DNA from: Brevundimonas vesicularis
GTDB taxonomy: Bacteria > Pseudomonadota > Alphaproteobacteria > Caulobacterales > Caulobacteraceae
Assembly (NCBI RefSeq): GCF_014204545.1
Contig: NZ_JACHLJ010000001.1
Coordinates: forward strand, 1,178,001-1,242,000
DNA: 64,000 nucleotides
Direction of reading: 5' to 3'
Position 1 is the stretch's first letter. Each line of letters opens with the position of its first letter. Below are positions 15,948 to 24,461 of this stretch, piece by piece. The notes beneath the pieces were generated by a model that was not told the DNA's origin, ran no database searches, and was given only the letters and a program-made list of their open reading frames with translations. The position numbers and the translations under genes were made by a program.

Positions 15948-18047
15948 ATGTCCTTCAAGACTACCGCAGCGCCCTGCGCGCTGCTGCTCGCCGCCCTCTC
16001 CAACGCCGGTTGGACGAGCCCCGTCCTGGCCCAGCAGACGCCCGAACCGGCGTTGCTGGACAGCGTCATCGTCACCGGCCGCCGCAACGCCGAGGATCCC
16101 GCCGTTGTCGCCGAAGCCCGCGCCCTGTTGTCGCGCACGCCCGGCGCCGTCGCTGTGGTCGCCTCCGAAACCTATCAGGACCGCTACGCCCTGACCTTCG
16201 CCGATACGCTTCGCAGTGTTCCAGGCGTCTTCGCGCAACGTCGCTGGGGCGAGGAGGTGCGGCTGTCGATTCGCGGCTCCGGTATCGGCAATAGCGCGCA
16301 CCTGCGCGGCGTCCTGCTGGCCCAGGACGGCGTGCCTTTCAATGCGCCCGACGGCTTTGGCGAGTTTCAAGAGATTGATCCCCTGATCGCTCGCCACATC
16401 GATGTGTTCAAGGGCGGCAACGCCCTGCGCTTCGGCGGTGCCGCCCTGGGCGGTGCGATCAATGTGGTGACCCCGACGGGGCGAACGGCCGCCAGCCAGA
16501 ACCTGATCCGGGTCGAGGGCGGATCGTTCGACACCCTACGCGGCCATGTCGCCCTGGCCCGCGATTGGGGCGATTGGGACCTGTACGCCGCCGCCACCGT
16601 GGCCAGTTCAGACGGATTCCGGGACAATCAGAGCTCAGACTCCAAGCGGCTGACGCTCAATCTGGGTCGGTCGTTCGGCGAGGGGCGCGAGCTGCGCCTT
16701 ATCGTTCAAGGCAATGATCTGGACCAGTCGGCATCATCGGCCGTCACCCGTCAGCAGGCCCTTAACAACCCAACCGCTGTACCGGCCAACAATACGACCT
16801 TGGCCTTTGCGCGCGATGTGAAGTCCTTGAGGAGCACGCTGCTTGGTCGCTGGCGCGTGGATGACAGCCTGGCGTTCGAAGGGGCCGTCTATGTGGTGGA
16901 CAAGGATCTATACCATCCCATTTCCATCGTCATCGATCAGAACAGCCTGCAGTGGGGCGGCTATGGCCGATTGGACTGGAACGGTCGGCTGGGCGGCATG
17001 AGGGCTGATGCCTATGCGGGGATCAGCTATCGCGGCGGCACGACGGACGCCTTCACCTTCGTGGCGGCGGGCGGGGCGCGCCCAGGCGCCAAGATCGGCG
17101 ATTCGGTTCAGGACGCGACCGGTATCGACGCGTTTGCTGAAGGGCGCCTGTTCGTCACCGACCGACTGGCCCTGGTCGCGGGCGGCAGCTACGGTCGCGC
17201 AGAGCGGGATTACACAAACAATCTGGCCCCCGCCAACAATGCTGAAACGACCTTTGACTGGTTCGCGCCACGCATCGGCTTGCTGTGGGAAGATGAGACC
17301 GGCGCCCAAATTTACGCCAATCTGACACGCTCCGTGGAGGCGCCCAGCTATGGCGCCTTGGTACAGGGGACCGTGCCGCAATTCGTGCCTGTCGATATCC
17401 AGGACGCCTGGACAGCCGAGGTGGGCGCCCGCGGCCGCCGCGGTCCATTCACCTACGATATCTCGGCCTATCGCGCCCAGATCGAAGGTGAACTGCTGAA
17501 CTACAGCGTCAATCCCGCCCTCAACATTCCAGCCGCAACCTTTAATGCGGACGACACCATCCATCAGGGCATCGAAGCGGGGCTGGATTGGCGGATAATC
17601 GACAGCGCCGATGGTCGCCTGACTCTGCGCCAGACCTATGCCTGGTCGGATTTCTTCTTCGAGAACGACCGTGTCTACGGCGACAATCGTCTGCCGGTCG
17701 TGCCGGAGCACCTTTACCGGGCTGAACTAAAATATGCGCATCCTGCCGGCTGGTTCGTGGCGCCCAGTGTCGAGTGGTCGCCGACGGATGTGCTGATCGA
17801 TTACGCCAACACGCGCAGCGCCACAGATGGAACGCCGCTGACAGCACCTGACTACGCCATTCTGTCCTTCAATGCGGGCTGGAGTTTGCGAGGTGGCCTG
17901 TCCCTGTTCCTGGATGCGCGCAACCTGACCGACGAACGCTATATTTCGACCGTCAACGCCGTGACGGACGCCACTAAAGTCGCGACTGCCGTCTTCGTGC
18001 CCGGCGAGGGACGTTCGGCCTATGTGGGGGTGCGTTATGCGTTCTAA
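15948..18047 (+). CDS. TonB-dependent outer-membrane receptor, probably for copper
   Basis: The 699-residue protein has a signal peptide ending near residue 31 (SPVLA/QQ), a TonB-box-like start (SVIVTGR), a plug domain with SIRGSGIG and GGAALGGAINVV, and a long beta-barrel ending in the aromatic C-terminus YVGVRYAF typical of BamA substrates. It would bring a bound metal or metal complex across the outer membrane using TonB energy. The substrate is inferred from neighbours: DUF2946 upstream, and PepSY and PCuAC downstream, point to copper. A ferric siderophore cannot be excluded, since PepSY proteins also occur with iron receptors. The 3' end overlaps the next gene. Confidence 0.92.
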   Translation: MSFKTTAAPCALLLAALSNAGWTSPVLAQQTPEPALLDSVIVTGRRNAEDPAVVAEARALLSRTPGAVAVVASETYQDRYALTFADTLRSVPGVFAQRRWGEEVRLSIRGSGIGNSAHLRGVLLAQDGVPFNAPDGFGEFQEIDPLIARHIDVFKGGNALRFGGAALGGAINVVTPTGRTAASQNLIRVEGGSFDTLRGHVALARDWGDWDLYAAATVASSDGFRDNQSSDSKRLTLNLGRSFGEGRELRLIVQGNDLDQSASSAVTRQQALNNPTAVPANNTTLAFARDVKSLRSTLLGRWRVDDSLAFEGAVYVVDKDLYHPISIVIDQNSLQWGGYGRLDWNGRLGGMRADAYAGISYRGGTTDAFTFVAAGGARPGAKIGDSVQDATGIDAFAEGRLFVTDRLALVAGGSYGRAERDYTNNLAPANNAETTFDWFAPRIGLLWEDETGAQIYANLTRSVEAPSYGALVQGTVPQFVPVDIQDAWTAEVGARGRRGPFTYDISAYRAQIEGELLNYSVNPALNIPAATFNADDTIHQGIEAGLDWRIIDSADGRLTLRQTYAWSDFFFENDRVYGDNRLPVVPEHLYRAELKYAHPAGWFVAPSVEWSPTDVLIDYANTRSATDGTPLTAPDYAILSFNAGWSLRGGLSLFLDARNLTDERYISTVNAVTDATKVATAVFVPGEGRSAYVGVRYAF

Positions 18048-19383
18048 GTCTGGCGACGCCTCAGTGTCCGACGCCTATCGCGCGGTTTGGCGCTGGCACT
18101 TCTATGCCGGCGTCTTCGTCATGCCTGTGCTGATGCTGCTGGCCCTGACGGGGGGTCTTTATCTGTTCAAGGACGAGATCGACGGGTTTCTGTATCGCGA
18201 CATGATCCGCGTGCCGGCGGTTCAGGCCGAAGCGGCGCCAGATGCTTGGGTGGCTTCGGCCGCCCAGGCCGCCGGCGGCGGTCGGGTCGCCAATCTGGTC
18301 ATGCCCGCGCGCGACGATCAGGGGATCCGGCTGCGGGTAGATCGGCCCGACGGGGTGCAGAAGACGGTCTTCGTTGATCCGCACACCGGCCGGGCCACCG
18401 GCGTCATTCCGGCCGGCGGGTTCATGGAGCTGGTCAAGAAGACGCACAGCCTGACCCTGCTGGGGCGGCCGTTCAACATCCTGGTCGAGATCGTCGCGGG
18501 CTGGACGATCATCCTGTTCGCCACGGGGCTTTATCTGTGGTGGCCGCGACGGCGGGGCGTGGCGACCTTTGCGCCGCAGACAGCCGACAGCCGCCGGCGA
18601 CCGTTCTGGCGCGACCTGCATGCGCTGACGGGTTTCTATGTCGGCGGGGTCGTACTGTTTCTGGCCGTGACCGGCATGCCCTGGTCGGCGGTCTGGGGCG
18701 ACAAGGTCATGGGGATGGTCAAGGAGACGGGGCTGGGGCGGCCGCCCGCACCCGTCGCCGGCGCCTGGCAGAGAGCGCAGCACCACGATGCGCCGGTCGG
18801 GGCCGGCTGGACCATGGAGGGCATGGTGATGACCCACGACCATGCCGGCCACGGCGGCCTGGCGCAGGTTCTGCAGGTCGCGGAGCAGGCCAGACTGGCG
18901 CGCCCCTATACGGTGAACATCCCTAAGGCCGATGACACCGCCTATACGCTGACGACACAGGCGACGCGGGTTCAGGACAGCCGGTCGCTTTATGTCGATG
19001 CGGCCTCCGGGCGGCTGCTGGGCGACATCGGCTATGACCAGTTCGGCGCCGGCGCAAAGGTCATCGAGTTCGGCATCTATACGCATCAGGGTACGCAGTT
19101 CGGACAGGCGAACCGCATCGTCATGCTGATGGGCTGCATCGGCGTGTGGCTGTTGGCGATCAGCGGCCTGGTCATGTGGTGGAAGCGCCGCCCGCCCAAT
19201 CTGTCGCGCCGACGCCTGGGCGCGCCGCCCGCCCCGCCGGCACCGCGAGCGCGCGCCGCTGTCCTCGGCATCGTCCTGCCCCTCGCCATCCTCTATCCCT
19301 TGACGGGACTGAGCCTGATCGCGGCCGTATTGCTCGACCGAGCCGTACGTCCGATGATCCGGCGCCGTCCCGCCGCCTCGTGA
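18037..19383 (+). CDS. PepSY-associated transmembrane protein
   Basis: The 448-residue inner-membrane protein has four or five helices: the first (VFVMPVLMLLALTGGLYLF) near the N-terminus, a pair around the middle (WTIILFATGLYLWWPRR; VGGVVLFLAVTGMPWSAVW) and two near the C-terminus. A large periplasmic part contains a PepSY-type segment and a His-rich stretch (MVMTHDHAGHGG) that could bind metal. Such proteins reduce or handle iron or copper siderophore systems. The start at 18037 overlaps the receptor stop by 11 bases. An ATG 15 bases earlier is also possible. The tight overlap supports one operon. Confidence 0.88.
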   Translation: MRSKSGDASVSDAYRAVWRWHFYAGVFVMPVLMLLALTGGLYLFKDEIDGFLYRDMIRVPAVQAEAAPDAWVASAAQAAGGGRVANLVMPARDDQGIRLRVDRPDGVQKTVFVDPHTGRATGVIPAGGFMELVKKTHSLTLLGRPFNILVEIVAGWTIILFATGLYLWWPRRRGVATFAPQTADSRRRPFWRDLHALTGFYVGGVVLFLAVTGMPWSAVWGDKVMGMVKETGLGRPPAPVAGAWQRAQHHDAPVGAGWTMEGMVMTHDHAGHGGLAQVLQVAEQARLARPYTVNIPKADDTAYTLTTQATRVQDSRSLYVDAASGRLLGDIGYDQFGAGAKVIEFGIYTHQGTQFGQANRIVMLMGCIGVWLLAISGLVMWWKRRPPNLSRRRLGAPPAPPAPRARAAVLGIVLPLAILYPLTGLSLIAAVLLDRAVRPMIRRRPAAS

Positions 19384-19396
19384 AAGACCTGACGCC

Positions 19397-19888
19397 ATGA
19401 AGATCAAACTCGCCCTTGCAGCCGCCGCCCTGTCGCTGACGGCCTGCAATCCGTCCGAGCCGGCCAAGGCGCCCGCCGCTGAGACGCCGACGGCGACCGC
19501 CGCCGTGAGCGCGACCGAAGCCTGGTGCCGCCCGTCGCCGAACGGGGCCAAGGCCGGCGGCTGCTACGTCACCCTGACCGCCGCGACCGACGACAGGCTG
19601 ACGGGCGGATCGACGCCGCGCGCCGGATCGCTTCAGGTCCACGAGATGAAGACCGAGAACGGCATGATGAAGATGGCCGAGATGACGGCGGGCCTGCCCC
19701 TGCCCGCCGGTCAGGACGTGGCCCTGGCGCCGGGCGGAAACCATCTGATGCTGATCGGCCTGACCGCGCCTCTGATCGCCGGCGAGACCGTGCCGCTGAC
19801 CCTCCAGTTCGCCTCGGCGCCGACGATCACGGTTCAGGCGCAGGTTCGCCAACCGGCCATGGACGGCATGGATCACGGCGCCCACTGA
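19397..19888 (+). CDS. PCu(A)C-type periplasmic copper chaperone lipoprotein
   Basis: PCuAC proteins bind Cu(I) in the periplasm and deliver it, for example, to the CuA site of cytochrome oxidase. The 163-residue protein has a lipobox LTAC (C17) and the copper motif H82-x10-M93-x22-H116-x-M118, one residue longer than the usual x21 spacing. Extra methionines (M84, M90, M91, M96) crowd the site, and the C-terminus MDGMDHGAH adds further ligands. It lies 13 bases after the PepSY gene and ends the operon. An aa3 oxidase subunit gene is about 10 kb away, but no direct link is shown. Confidence 0.9.
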   Translation: MKIKLALAAAALSLTACNPSEPAKAPAAETPTATAAVSATEAWCRPSPNGAKAGGCYVTLTAATDDRLTGGSTPRAGSLQVHEMKTENGMMKMAEMTAGLPLPAGQDVALAPGGNHLMLIGLTAPLIAGETVPLTLQFASAPTITVQAQVRQPAMDGMDHGAH

Positions 19889-19958
19889 CCTCAGTTGAAG
19901 CGCGAGCCTGACAAACGGCTCTGAACCCGCTAAAGGCTCGCGCCTCACGAGGAATACC

Positions 19959-21053
19959 ATGGCTCTTAAAGTCGCGATCGTCGGCCTGCCCAACGTCGGC
20001 AAGTCCACCCTGTTCAACGCCCTGACCAAGACGGCGGCGGCCCAGGCGGCCAACTATCCGTTCTGCACCATCGAACCGAACACCGGCGATGTGGCGGTGC
20101 CTGAGGCGCGTCTGAACGCCCTGGCCGAGATCGCCGGATCCAAGGAGATCATTCCAGCCCGCATCACCTTCGTCGACGTCGCCGGTCTGGTGCGCGGCGC
20201 GTCCAAGGGCGAAGGCCTGGGCAACCAATTCCTGGCCAACATCCGCGACTGCGACGCCGTGGCCTTCGTCGCCCGCTGCTTCGTCGATGACGACATCACC
20301 CACGTCGAGGACCGTATCGATCCGATCGCCGATCTGGAGATCATCGAGACCGAACTGATGCTGGCCGACATGGAAAGCCTGGAGCGCCGTCGGCCGCAGC
20401 TGGAGAAGCGCGCCAAGGGCGGCGACAAGGAATCCGTCCTGACGCTGAAGCTGGTCGATCTGGCCTTGGCCCAGCTGAACGCCGGCAAGCCGGCCCGCAC
20501 CGCCGAGGTGTCCAAGGAGGACATCAAGGCCTGGCACATGCTGCAACTGCTGACCGCCCTTCCCGCGCTTTATGTCTCGAACGTCGAGGAAGGCTCGGCC
20601 GACAAGGGCAACGACCTGTCCGACAAGGTCGCGACCCGCGCCGCCCAGGACAACGCCAACTCGGTCGTCATCTCGGCCCAGATCGAGTCCGAGATCGCCG
20701 TGCTGGACGACGAGGAACAGAGGGAGTTCCTGGAGACTCTGGGTCTGGAAGAACCCGGCCTGAACCGTCTGATCCGCGAGGCTTACAAGCTGCTGGGCCT
20801 GCAGACCTATTTCACGGTTGGACCCAAGGAAGCCCGCGCCTGGACCATCAATGTCGGCGACACCGCGCCCCAGGCGGCTGGCGTGATCCACACCGACTTC
20901 GAAAAAGGCTTCATCCGCGCCGAGACCATCGCGTTCGACGACTTCGTGGCCCTGCGTGGGGAAGCCAAGGCGCGCGAGGCGGGCAAGCTGCGCGCCGAAG
21001 GCAAGTCCTATGTCGTCAAGGACGGCGACGTGATGAACTTCCTGTTCAACTAG
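19959..21053 (+). CDS. ychF: ribosome-associated ATPase YchF/OLA1
   Basis: YchF is an Obg-family P-loop protein that prefers ATP to GTP, binds ribosomes and affects oxidative stress responses. The 364-residue protein has the P-loop GLPNVGKST near the N-terminus, the switch motif DVAGLVRGASKGEGLGNQF and, instead of NKxD, the family's altered G4 motif (NVEE). A C-terminal TGS domain (TYFTVGPKEARAWTI...) completes it. The 3' end overlaps the convergent lipoprotein gene by 8 bases. Confidence 0.96.
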   Translation: MALKVAIVGLPNVGKSTLFNALTKTAAAQAANYPFCTIEPNTGDVAVPEARLNALAEIAGSKEIIPARITFVDVAGLVRGASKGEGLGNQFLANIRDCDAVAFVARCFVDDDITHVEDRIDPIADLEIIETELMLADMESLERRRPQLEKRAKGGDKESVLTLKLVDLALAQLNAGKPARTAEVSKEDIKAWHMLQLLTALPALYVSNVEEGSADKGNDLSDKVATRAAQDNANSVVISAQIESEIAVLDDEEQREFLETLGLEEPGLNRLIREAYKLLGLQTYFTVGPKEARAWTINVGDTAPQAAGVIHTDFEKGFIRAETIAFDDFVALRGEAKAREAGKLRAEGKSYVVKDGDVMNFLFN

Positions 21054-21579
21054 GCGGCGCGGCCGGCGGGGTTTCGGCCCCGTCCTTCTTCATCATCTTT
21101 TCCAGCGGATTGGCGGGATCGCGCGCGCGCGGCGAACCGGGGCAGCGCGCCAGTTTCACCGTCTTCATGTCCTGATCGACATAGGTCAGGTTCATCACGT
21201 CGCCGCTCGTGCCCATGTGCACCCGCTCGGTCTGAGGCCGCCCCGCACATCGCAGCACTGCGACATAGCCGGAACCCGTCTCGTCGATGCTGGCGATGTC
21301 GCAGTTGCTGCCGTAGGCGTCGAAGCGCAGGGGCGTCAGGGTGATCGGGCTGCGTTCGCCCTGGGGCCGGGCGCACCATTGCGGGTTCGCCGCCCAAACG
21401 CCCACGAAGCTGCGCGGCCCCCGCCCGGCCAGAGACGACGGTCCAGGCGGTTCGACCGGCTGCATGGCCTCGGGCGTGCGCAGGGGCGCCGCCGGTTCGT
21501 TCGGCGGATTGACCTCGTGATCGCCGCAGGCGGCCAAAAGGGCGATCGCGCCCGCCATCGGGATCAAGGCTGTTTTCAT
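21046..21579 (-). CDS. lipoprotein of unknown function
   Basis: The 177-residue protein has a lipobox LAAC (C18) after a hydrophobic leader, then a Pro-rich linker. A compact region starts with FVGVWAANPQWC and contains four cysteines (WCARP, NCDIA, LRCAG, ARCPG) that could form disulfides in the periplasm. The ending is charged and disordered. I do not recognise the family with certainty. The pattern GxWaxxpxwC is seen in small secreted proteins of Caulobacterales. It converges on ychF with an 8-base overlap. Confidence 0.75.
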   Translation of the reverse strand: MKTALIPMAGAIALLAACGDHEVNPPNEPAAPLRTPEAMQPVEPPGPSSLAGRGPRSFVGVWAANPQWCARPQGERSPITLTPLRFDAYGSNCDIASIDETGSGYVAVLRCAGRPQTERVHMGTSGDVMNLTYVDQDMKTVKLARCPGSPRARDPANPLEKMMKKDGAETPPAAPPS

Positions 21580-21647
21580 CCCGCCACAACGTCACGGCCA
21601 AGGTTCGGGTTCAATCCCGAGGCCGACGCCTGCGCCTTATGTCGAAG

Positions 21648-23081
21648 TCAGCTCAGAACCACCCGGCCGTCGATGATGCGGAAGGCCACGCCTGTGCGCT
21701 GGAACAGGCGCGCGATGACGGCGGACGGGTCGGGCGCGCCCTGGTCCAGCAGCCTTTCGACATCGCCACGCAGCGACGGGTCGCGCGATGTCCGGGTCAG
21801 GGCCGTTAGCCACTCCTCGCGGCTGAGCACGCCGTCCGGCTGGCGCAGCAGAGGTCTGAGGAAGTCGAACCAGTCGCCGCCTGTGCGCTGGCGTTGCGCG
21901 CCCTCCGCCGCCAGGGCGAAGACGGCCCCGCAGGCGTAGTAGGCGCGGTGTTCGCCTCGGGCACCGGCCTGGGCGACAGGCTGGCGGGCCAGGTTGACGC
22001 AGTCGTCCACCTCGGACTGAAGCTCGGCGCGGTCGTCATAGTTTGCATCGAGGGCCTTGAGGGCGCGCACAGCCATCAGGTCAGCCCCGCCCTCGGTGAT
22101 CCAGGCCTCGTCGGCGAAGGCGTATCGCACCGTCTGCCCCAGCCAGAAATGCGCCCCCTCATGGCCGATGAACCAGCGCGAACGCTCCACGATTTCCGGC
22201 TGGGGCGAGGTCACGCCCCTGCCCTCGAACGACATGACGATCAGGCCCGGAAGAACGCTGCCGCCCATGCTGGTCATGCTTTCGGTCGGCCCGTTCCAGG
22301 CCACCATGACGATGGGCGTATCGCCGCCGGAGCCCGGCGCGCCGAGCCGGTCGCGGTAGTAATGACCGACACGCGGCGCGAAGCCGCGGATCTCTTCACC
22401 GATCCACGGCGGCAGATTGGGGTCCATAACGGTCGACAGGCCGTCGCCCGGCGTGACTGTCGCCTCGCCCAGCAGGACATAGCTGCGCTCGTCCGTCGTG
22501 GTCAGTTCGTCGCGGCGGCGCCCGTTGAACAGCACGGGTCCGTTCTCATCCCGCCACGTCACGCGCGAAGGGCCGCCATCCAGCCTGATCCGGTTCAGGT
22601 CGTCCGGCACCTGTTCGGCCGCCTGGGCCGACGGCAGGGCGAAGACGTCCAGTTGCCGTGTCGGCAGGGCCACCGCGCTGTTGGAGAACAGCAGGGTCGG
22701 ATATTCGGCCTCAAGATCCACCGCCTGAGGTCGAACGCGGAAGCGGACCTCGCGCGGCACAGGCCCGCCGTCCGTGCTGCGGATGATGTCGTAATGGCCG
22801 CGCCGCTCCATAACGACGCCGGGAGTCTCGACCGTCCATTGACGCGGCCGCCAAGGCTGGCGCGAATCCTGTTCCAGCGCCGAATCCTGGAAGGCCCAGA
22901 CCGGCACGTCGCGCCCGAAGCGATAGTCGATGTTCAGGTGATCGCCGTCGCGCGTCACCGTCACCTGGGGTCCGGCTTCCTCTTGAAAGGTCGCTGGCGC
23001 CGACATTGGCCCGGCGGCGCAGGCGCCGCTCACAAGAGCGAGGGCCAGGATGGCGGACGAGGCAAAGGCGTGGACGCGCAA
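21648..23081 (-). CDS. exported M1-like zinc metallopeptidase
   Basis: The 477-residue protein has a signal sequence with an imperfect lipobox (SGAC, C21), an N-terminal beta-rich part, and a gluzincin active site: H307-E308-x2-H311 (HEGAH) with the third ligand E330 eighteen residues on (WITEGGAD). That spacing is the M1/M61 aminopeptidase signature. The lack of an obvious GxMEN motif and the short length (classical M1 enzymes exceed 800 residues) suggest a stripped-down relative. It lies between a lipoprotein gene and a regulator gene on the same strand, and its substrate is unknown. Confidence 0.82.
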   Translation of the reverse strand: MRVHAFASSAILALALVSGACAAGPMSAPATFQEEAGPQVTVTRDGDHLNIDYRFGRDVPVWAFQDSALEQDSRQPWRPRQWTVETPGVVMERRGHYDIIRSTDGGPVPREVRFRVRPQAVDLEAEYPTLLFSNSAVALPTRQLDVFALPSAQAAEQVPDDLNRIRLDGGPSRVTWRDENGPVLFNGRRRDELTTTDERSYVLLGEATVTPGDGLSTVMDPNLPPWIGEEIRGFAPRVGHYYRDRLGAPGSGGDTPIVMVAWNGPTESMTSMGGSVLPGLIVMSFEGRGVTSPQPEIVERSRWFIGHEGAHFWLGQTVRYAFADEAWITEGGADLMAVRALKALDANYDDRAELQSEVDDCVNLARQPVAQAGARGEHRAYYACGAVFALAAEGAQRQRTGGDWFDFLRPLLRQPDGVLSREEWLTALTRTSRDPSLRGDVERLLDQGAPDPSAVIARLFQRTGVAFRIIDGRVVLS

Positions 23082-23153
23082 GGGCGATCTCCTGAAGGGC
23101 GCTCGGCGCGAAGCCTAGCGGTCGTCAACGCGTCGCGTCAGCTTACGGTTTCG

Positions 23154-24143
23154 TCAGGCTGAGGCCCGTTCCAAGGCGCGGCCCGCCGCCGCCAGTTCGC
23201 CGGCCATCACGGCCTTCAGCCGCTCCGGCGCCAGGATCTGCACCTGCTCCCCCCAGGTGAACAGATGCCAGGCCAGCTCGCGCATGCCCGAGGCCCGGAA
23301 CCGCACGATGACGCCGCCGTCCGGCTGATCCTCGAACGACTGGGTGGGGTGCCAGCGCCAGCCCTTGGCCTCAGCCGCGCCTTCGGGCGCGATGCGCAGC
23401 ACGACGTCCTCGATCTCGTCCTGATAGATGCCGAAGGACTGGCTGGCGAAGACGCCGAGGTCGAAATCGGTGGGCGGGACGGCCAACCCCTCCTGCGGGG
23501 CGACATGGCTCATTCGGTCGAGGCGGAAAGTCTGGATGCGGCCGGTCTCGCGGTCGGCGGCGACCAGATAGTTGGCCCGGCCGAACATGACGCCGCAGGG
23601 CGCCACGCTGCGCCGACGCGGCTCGGCCCCCGGACGAGAATAGGTGAAGCCCAACGGCTGCTGCGCCAGCACCGCCGCGCGAATGGCGGTCAGCATAGCT
23701 TCGTCGGCAGAAGGTCGAGGGCCGGCCTGGACCGCAATGGTTTCGGCCCGGACCAACGCCTCCAAATCGGGCGCCATGCGGTTCAGGGTGGTCGACCGCA
23801 TCGCCGCCTTCAGCTTGCGCTCCAGCCCCTCCAGCGCCGTGGCGCGCGCCGGTTCGCCAGCGGCGCGCAGGGCGGTCGCGGCCTTGGACAGTTCCAGCAT
23901 TTCGGTCGCCGTCGGAGCCTGTTCGAAGGCCGATAGACCGCCCCGGATGCGCCAGCGTTTGGACGGCGGGTCCGAGACCTCGTCCACCTGGGGGAACAGC
24001 ATCAGAACCGCGTCGCGCATCCGTTCGGCGGTGCGGCGGCCGACGCGCATGTCGCGCGCGATCTCGTCCAGGCTCAGCCCCTCGGCGCTGGCGGCCATGC
24101 GGCGCGCCAGATCGATCACCATCGCCGCCTTGTCGTGTCTCAA
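23154..24143 (-). CDS. WYL-domain transcriptional regulator (YafY type)
   Basis: The 329-residue protein has an N-terminal helix-turn-helix (LSLDEIARDMRVGRRTAERMRDAV, about 24-47), a helical linker, a WYL domain (about 160-215, with RRRSVAPCGVMFGRANYLVAAD) and a C-terminal WCX-like segment. Such proteins sense nucleotides, oligonucleotides or ssDNA and regulate stress or defence genes, though this one has no defence genes beside it. The start used is a TTG at 24143. An ATG at 24122 would shorten it by 7 residues. It is divergent from a 74-residue gene 91 bases away, which may be its target. Confidence 0.88.
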   Translation of the reverse strand: MRHDKAAMVIDLARRMAASAEGLSLDEIARDMRVGRRTAERMRDAVLMLFPQVDEVSDPPSKRWRIRGGLSAFEQAPTATEMLELSKAATALRAAGEPARATALEGLERKLKAAMRSTTLNRMAPDLEALVRAETIAVQAGPRPSADEAMLTAIRAAVLAQQPLGFTYSRPGAEPRRRSVAPCGVMFGRANYLVAADRETGRIQTFRLDRMSHVAPQEGLAVPPTDFDLGVFASQSFGIYQDEIEDVVLRIAPEGAAEAKGWRWHPTQSFEDQPDGGVIVRFRASGMRELAWHLFTWGEQVQILAPERLKAVMAGELAAAGRALERASA

Positions 24144-24234
24144 CTCTTTCGCCGATCCCTACGTCCGTTTCTGACGCAACACTGCTTCATAACGACATCA
24201 TCGACAAGAGGCCCCCGCTTCAGGAGATCATCAG

Positions 24235-24459
24235 ATGGCGCATTTCCAACCCGCCCAGACCGTCAACGCCGGCCGCTACATCATCGTGCCATGCGAGGCC
24301 GGTGGGTCGTCCGACCTCGCAGTGATCTGGGACCGGCTGGAGGAACAGGTGGTCGACGTCATTTCGGCCGCCGCCAGCAGCCGCTATTCTGACGAGGACA
24401 TGCTGTGGGACGAAGGCCGCGCCGGCGACATGGCCCCCGAGTGGCGGATGGCCGCCTGA
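24235..24459 (+). CDS. small acidic protein of unknown function
   Basis: The 74-residue protein is preceded by a good ribosome site (CAGGAGA, 8 bases before the ATG). It shows no signal or membrane segment. The visible pattern is RYIIVPCEAGG, a helix (LAVIWDRLEEQVVDVISAA) and an acidic end DEDMLWDEGRAGDMAPEW. I do not recognise a family. It begins 91 bases from a divergent WYL regulator and ends 2 bases before the stop of the convergent acyltransferase gene, so it is probably monocistronic. Confidence 0.6.
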   Translation: MAHFQPAQTVNAGRYIIVPCEAGGSSDLAVIWDRLEEQVVDVISAAASSRYSDEDMLWDEGRAGDMAPEWRMAA

Positions 24460-24461
24460 AC

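Noticed and set aside
18061..19551. 496-codon minus-strand open frame opposite the PepSY and PCuAC genes
   Set aside because: Two well-supported genes occupy the other strand, and this frame crosses both without any motif.
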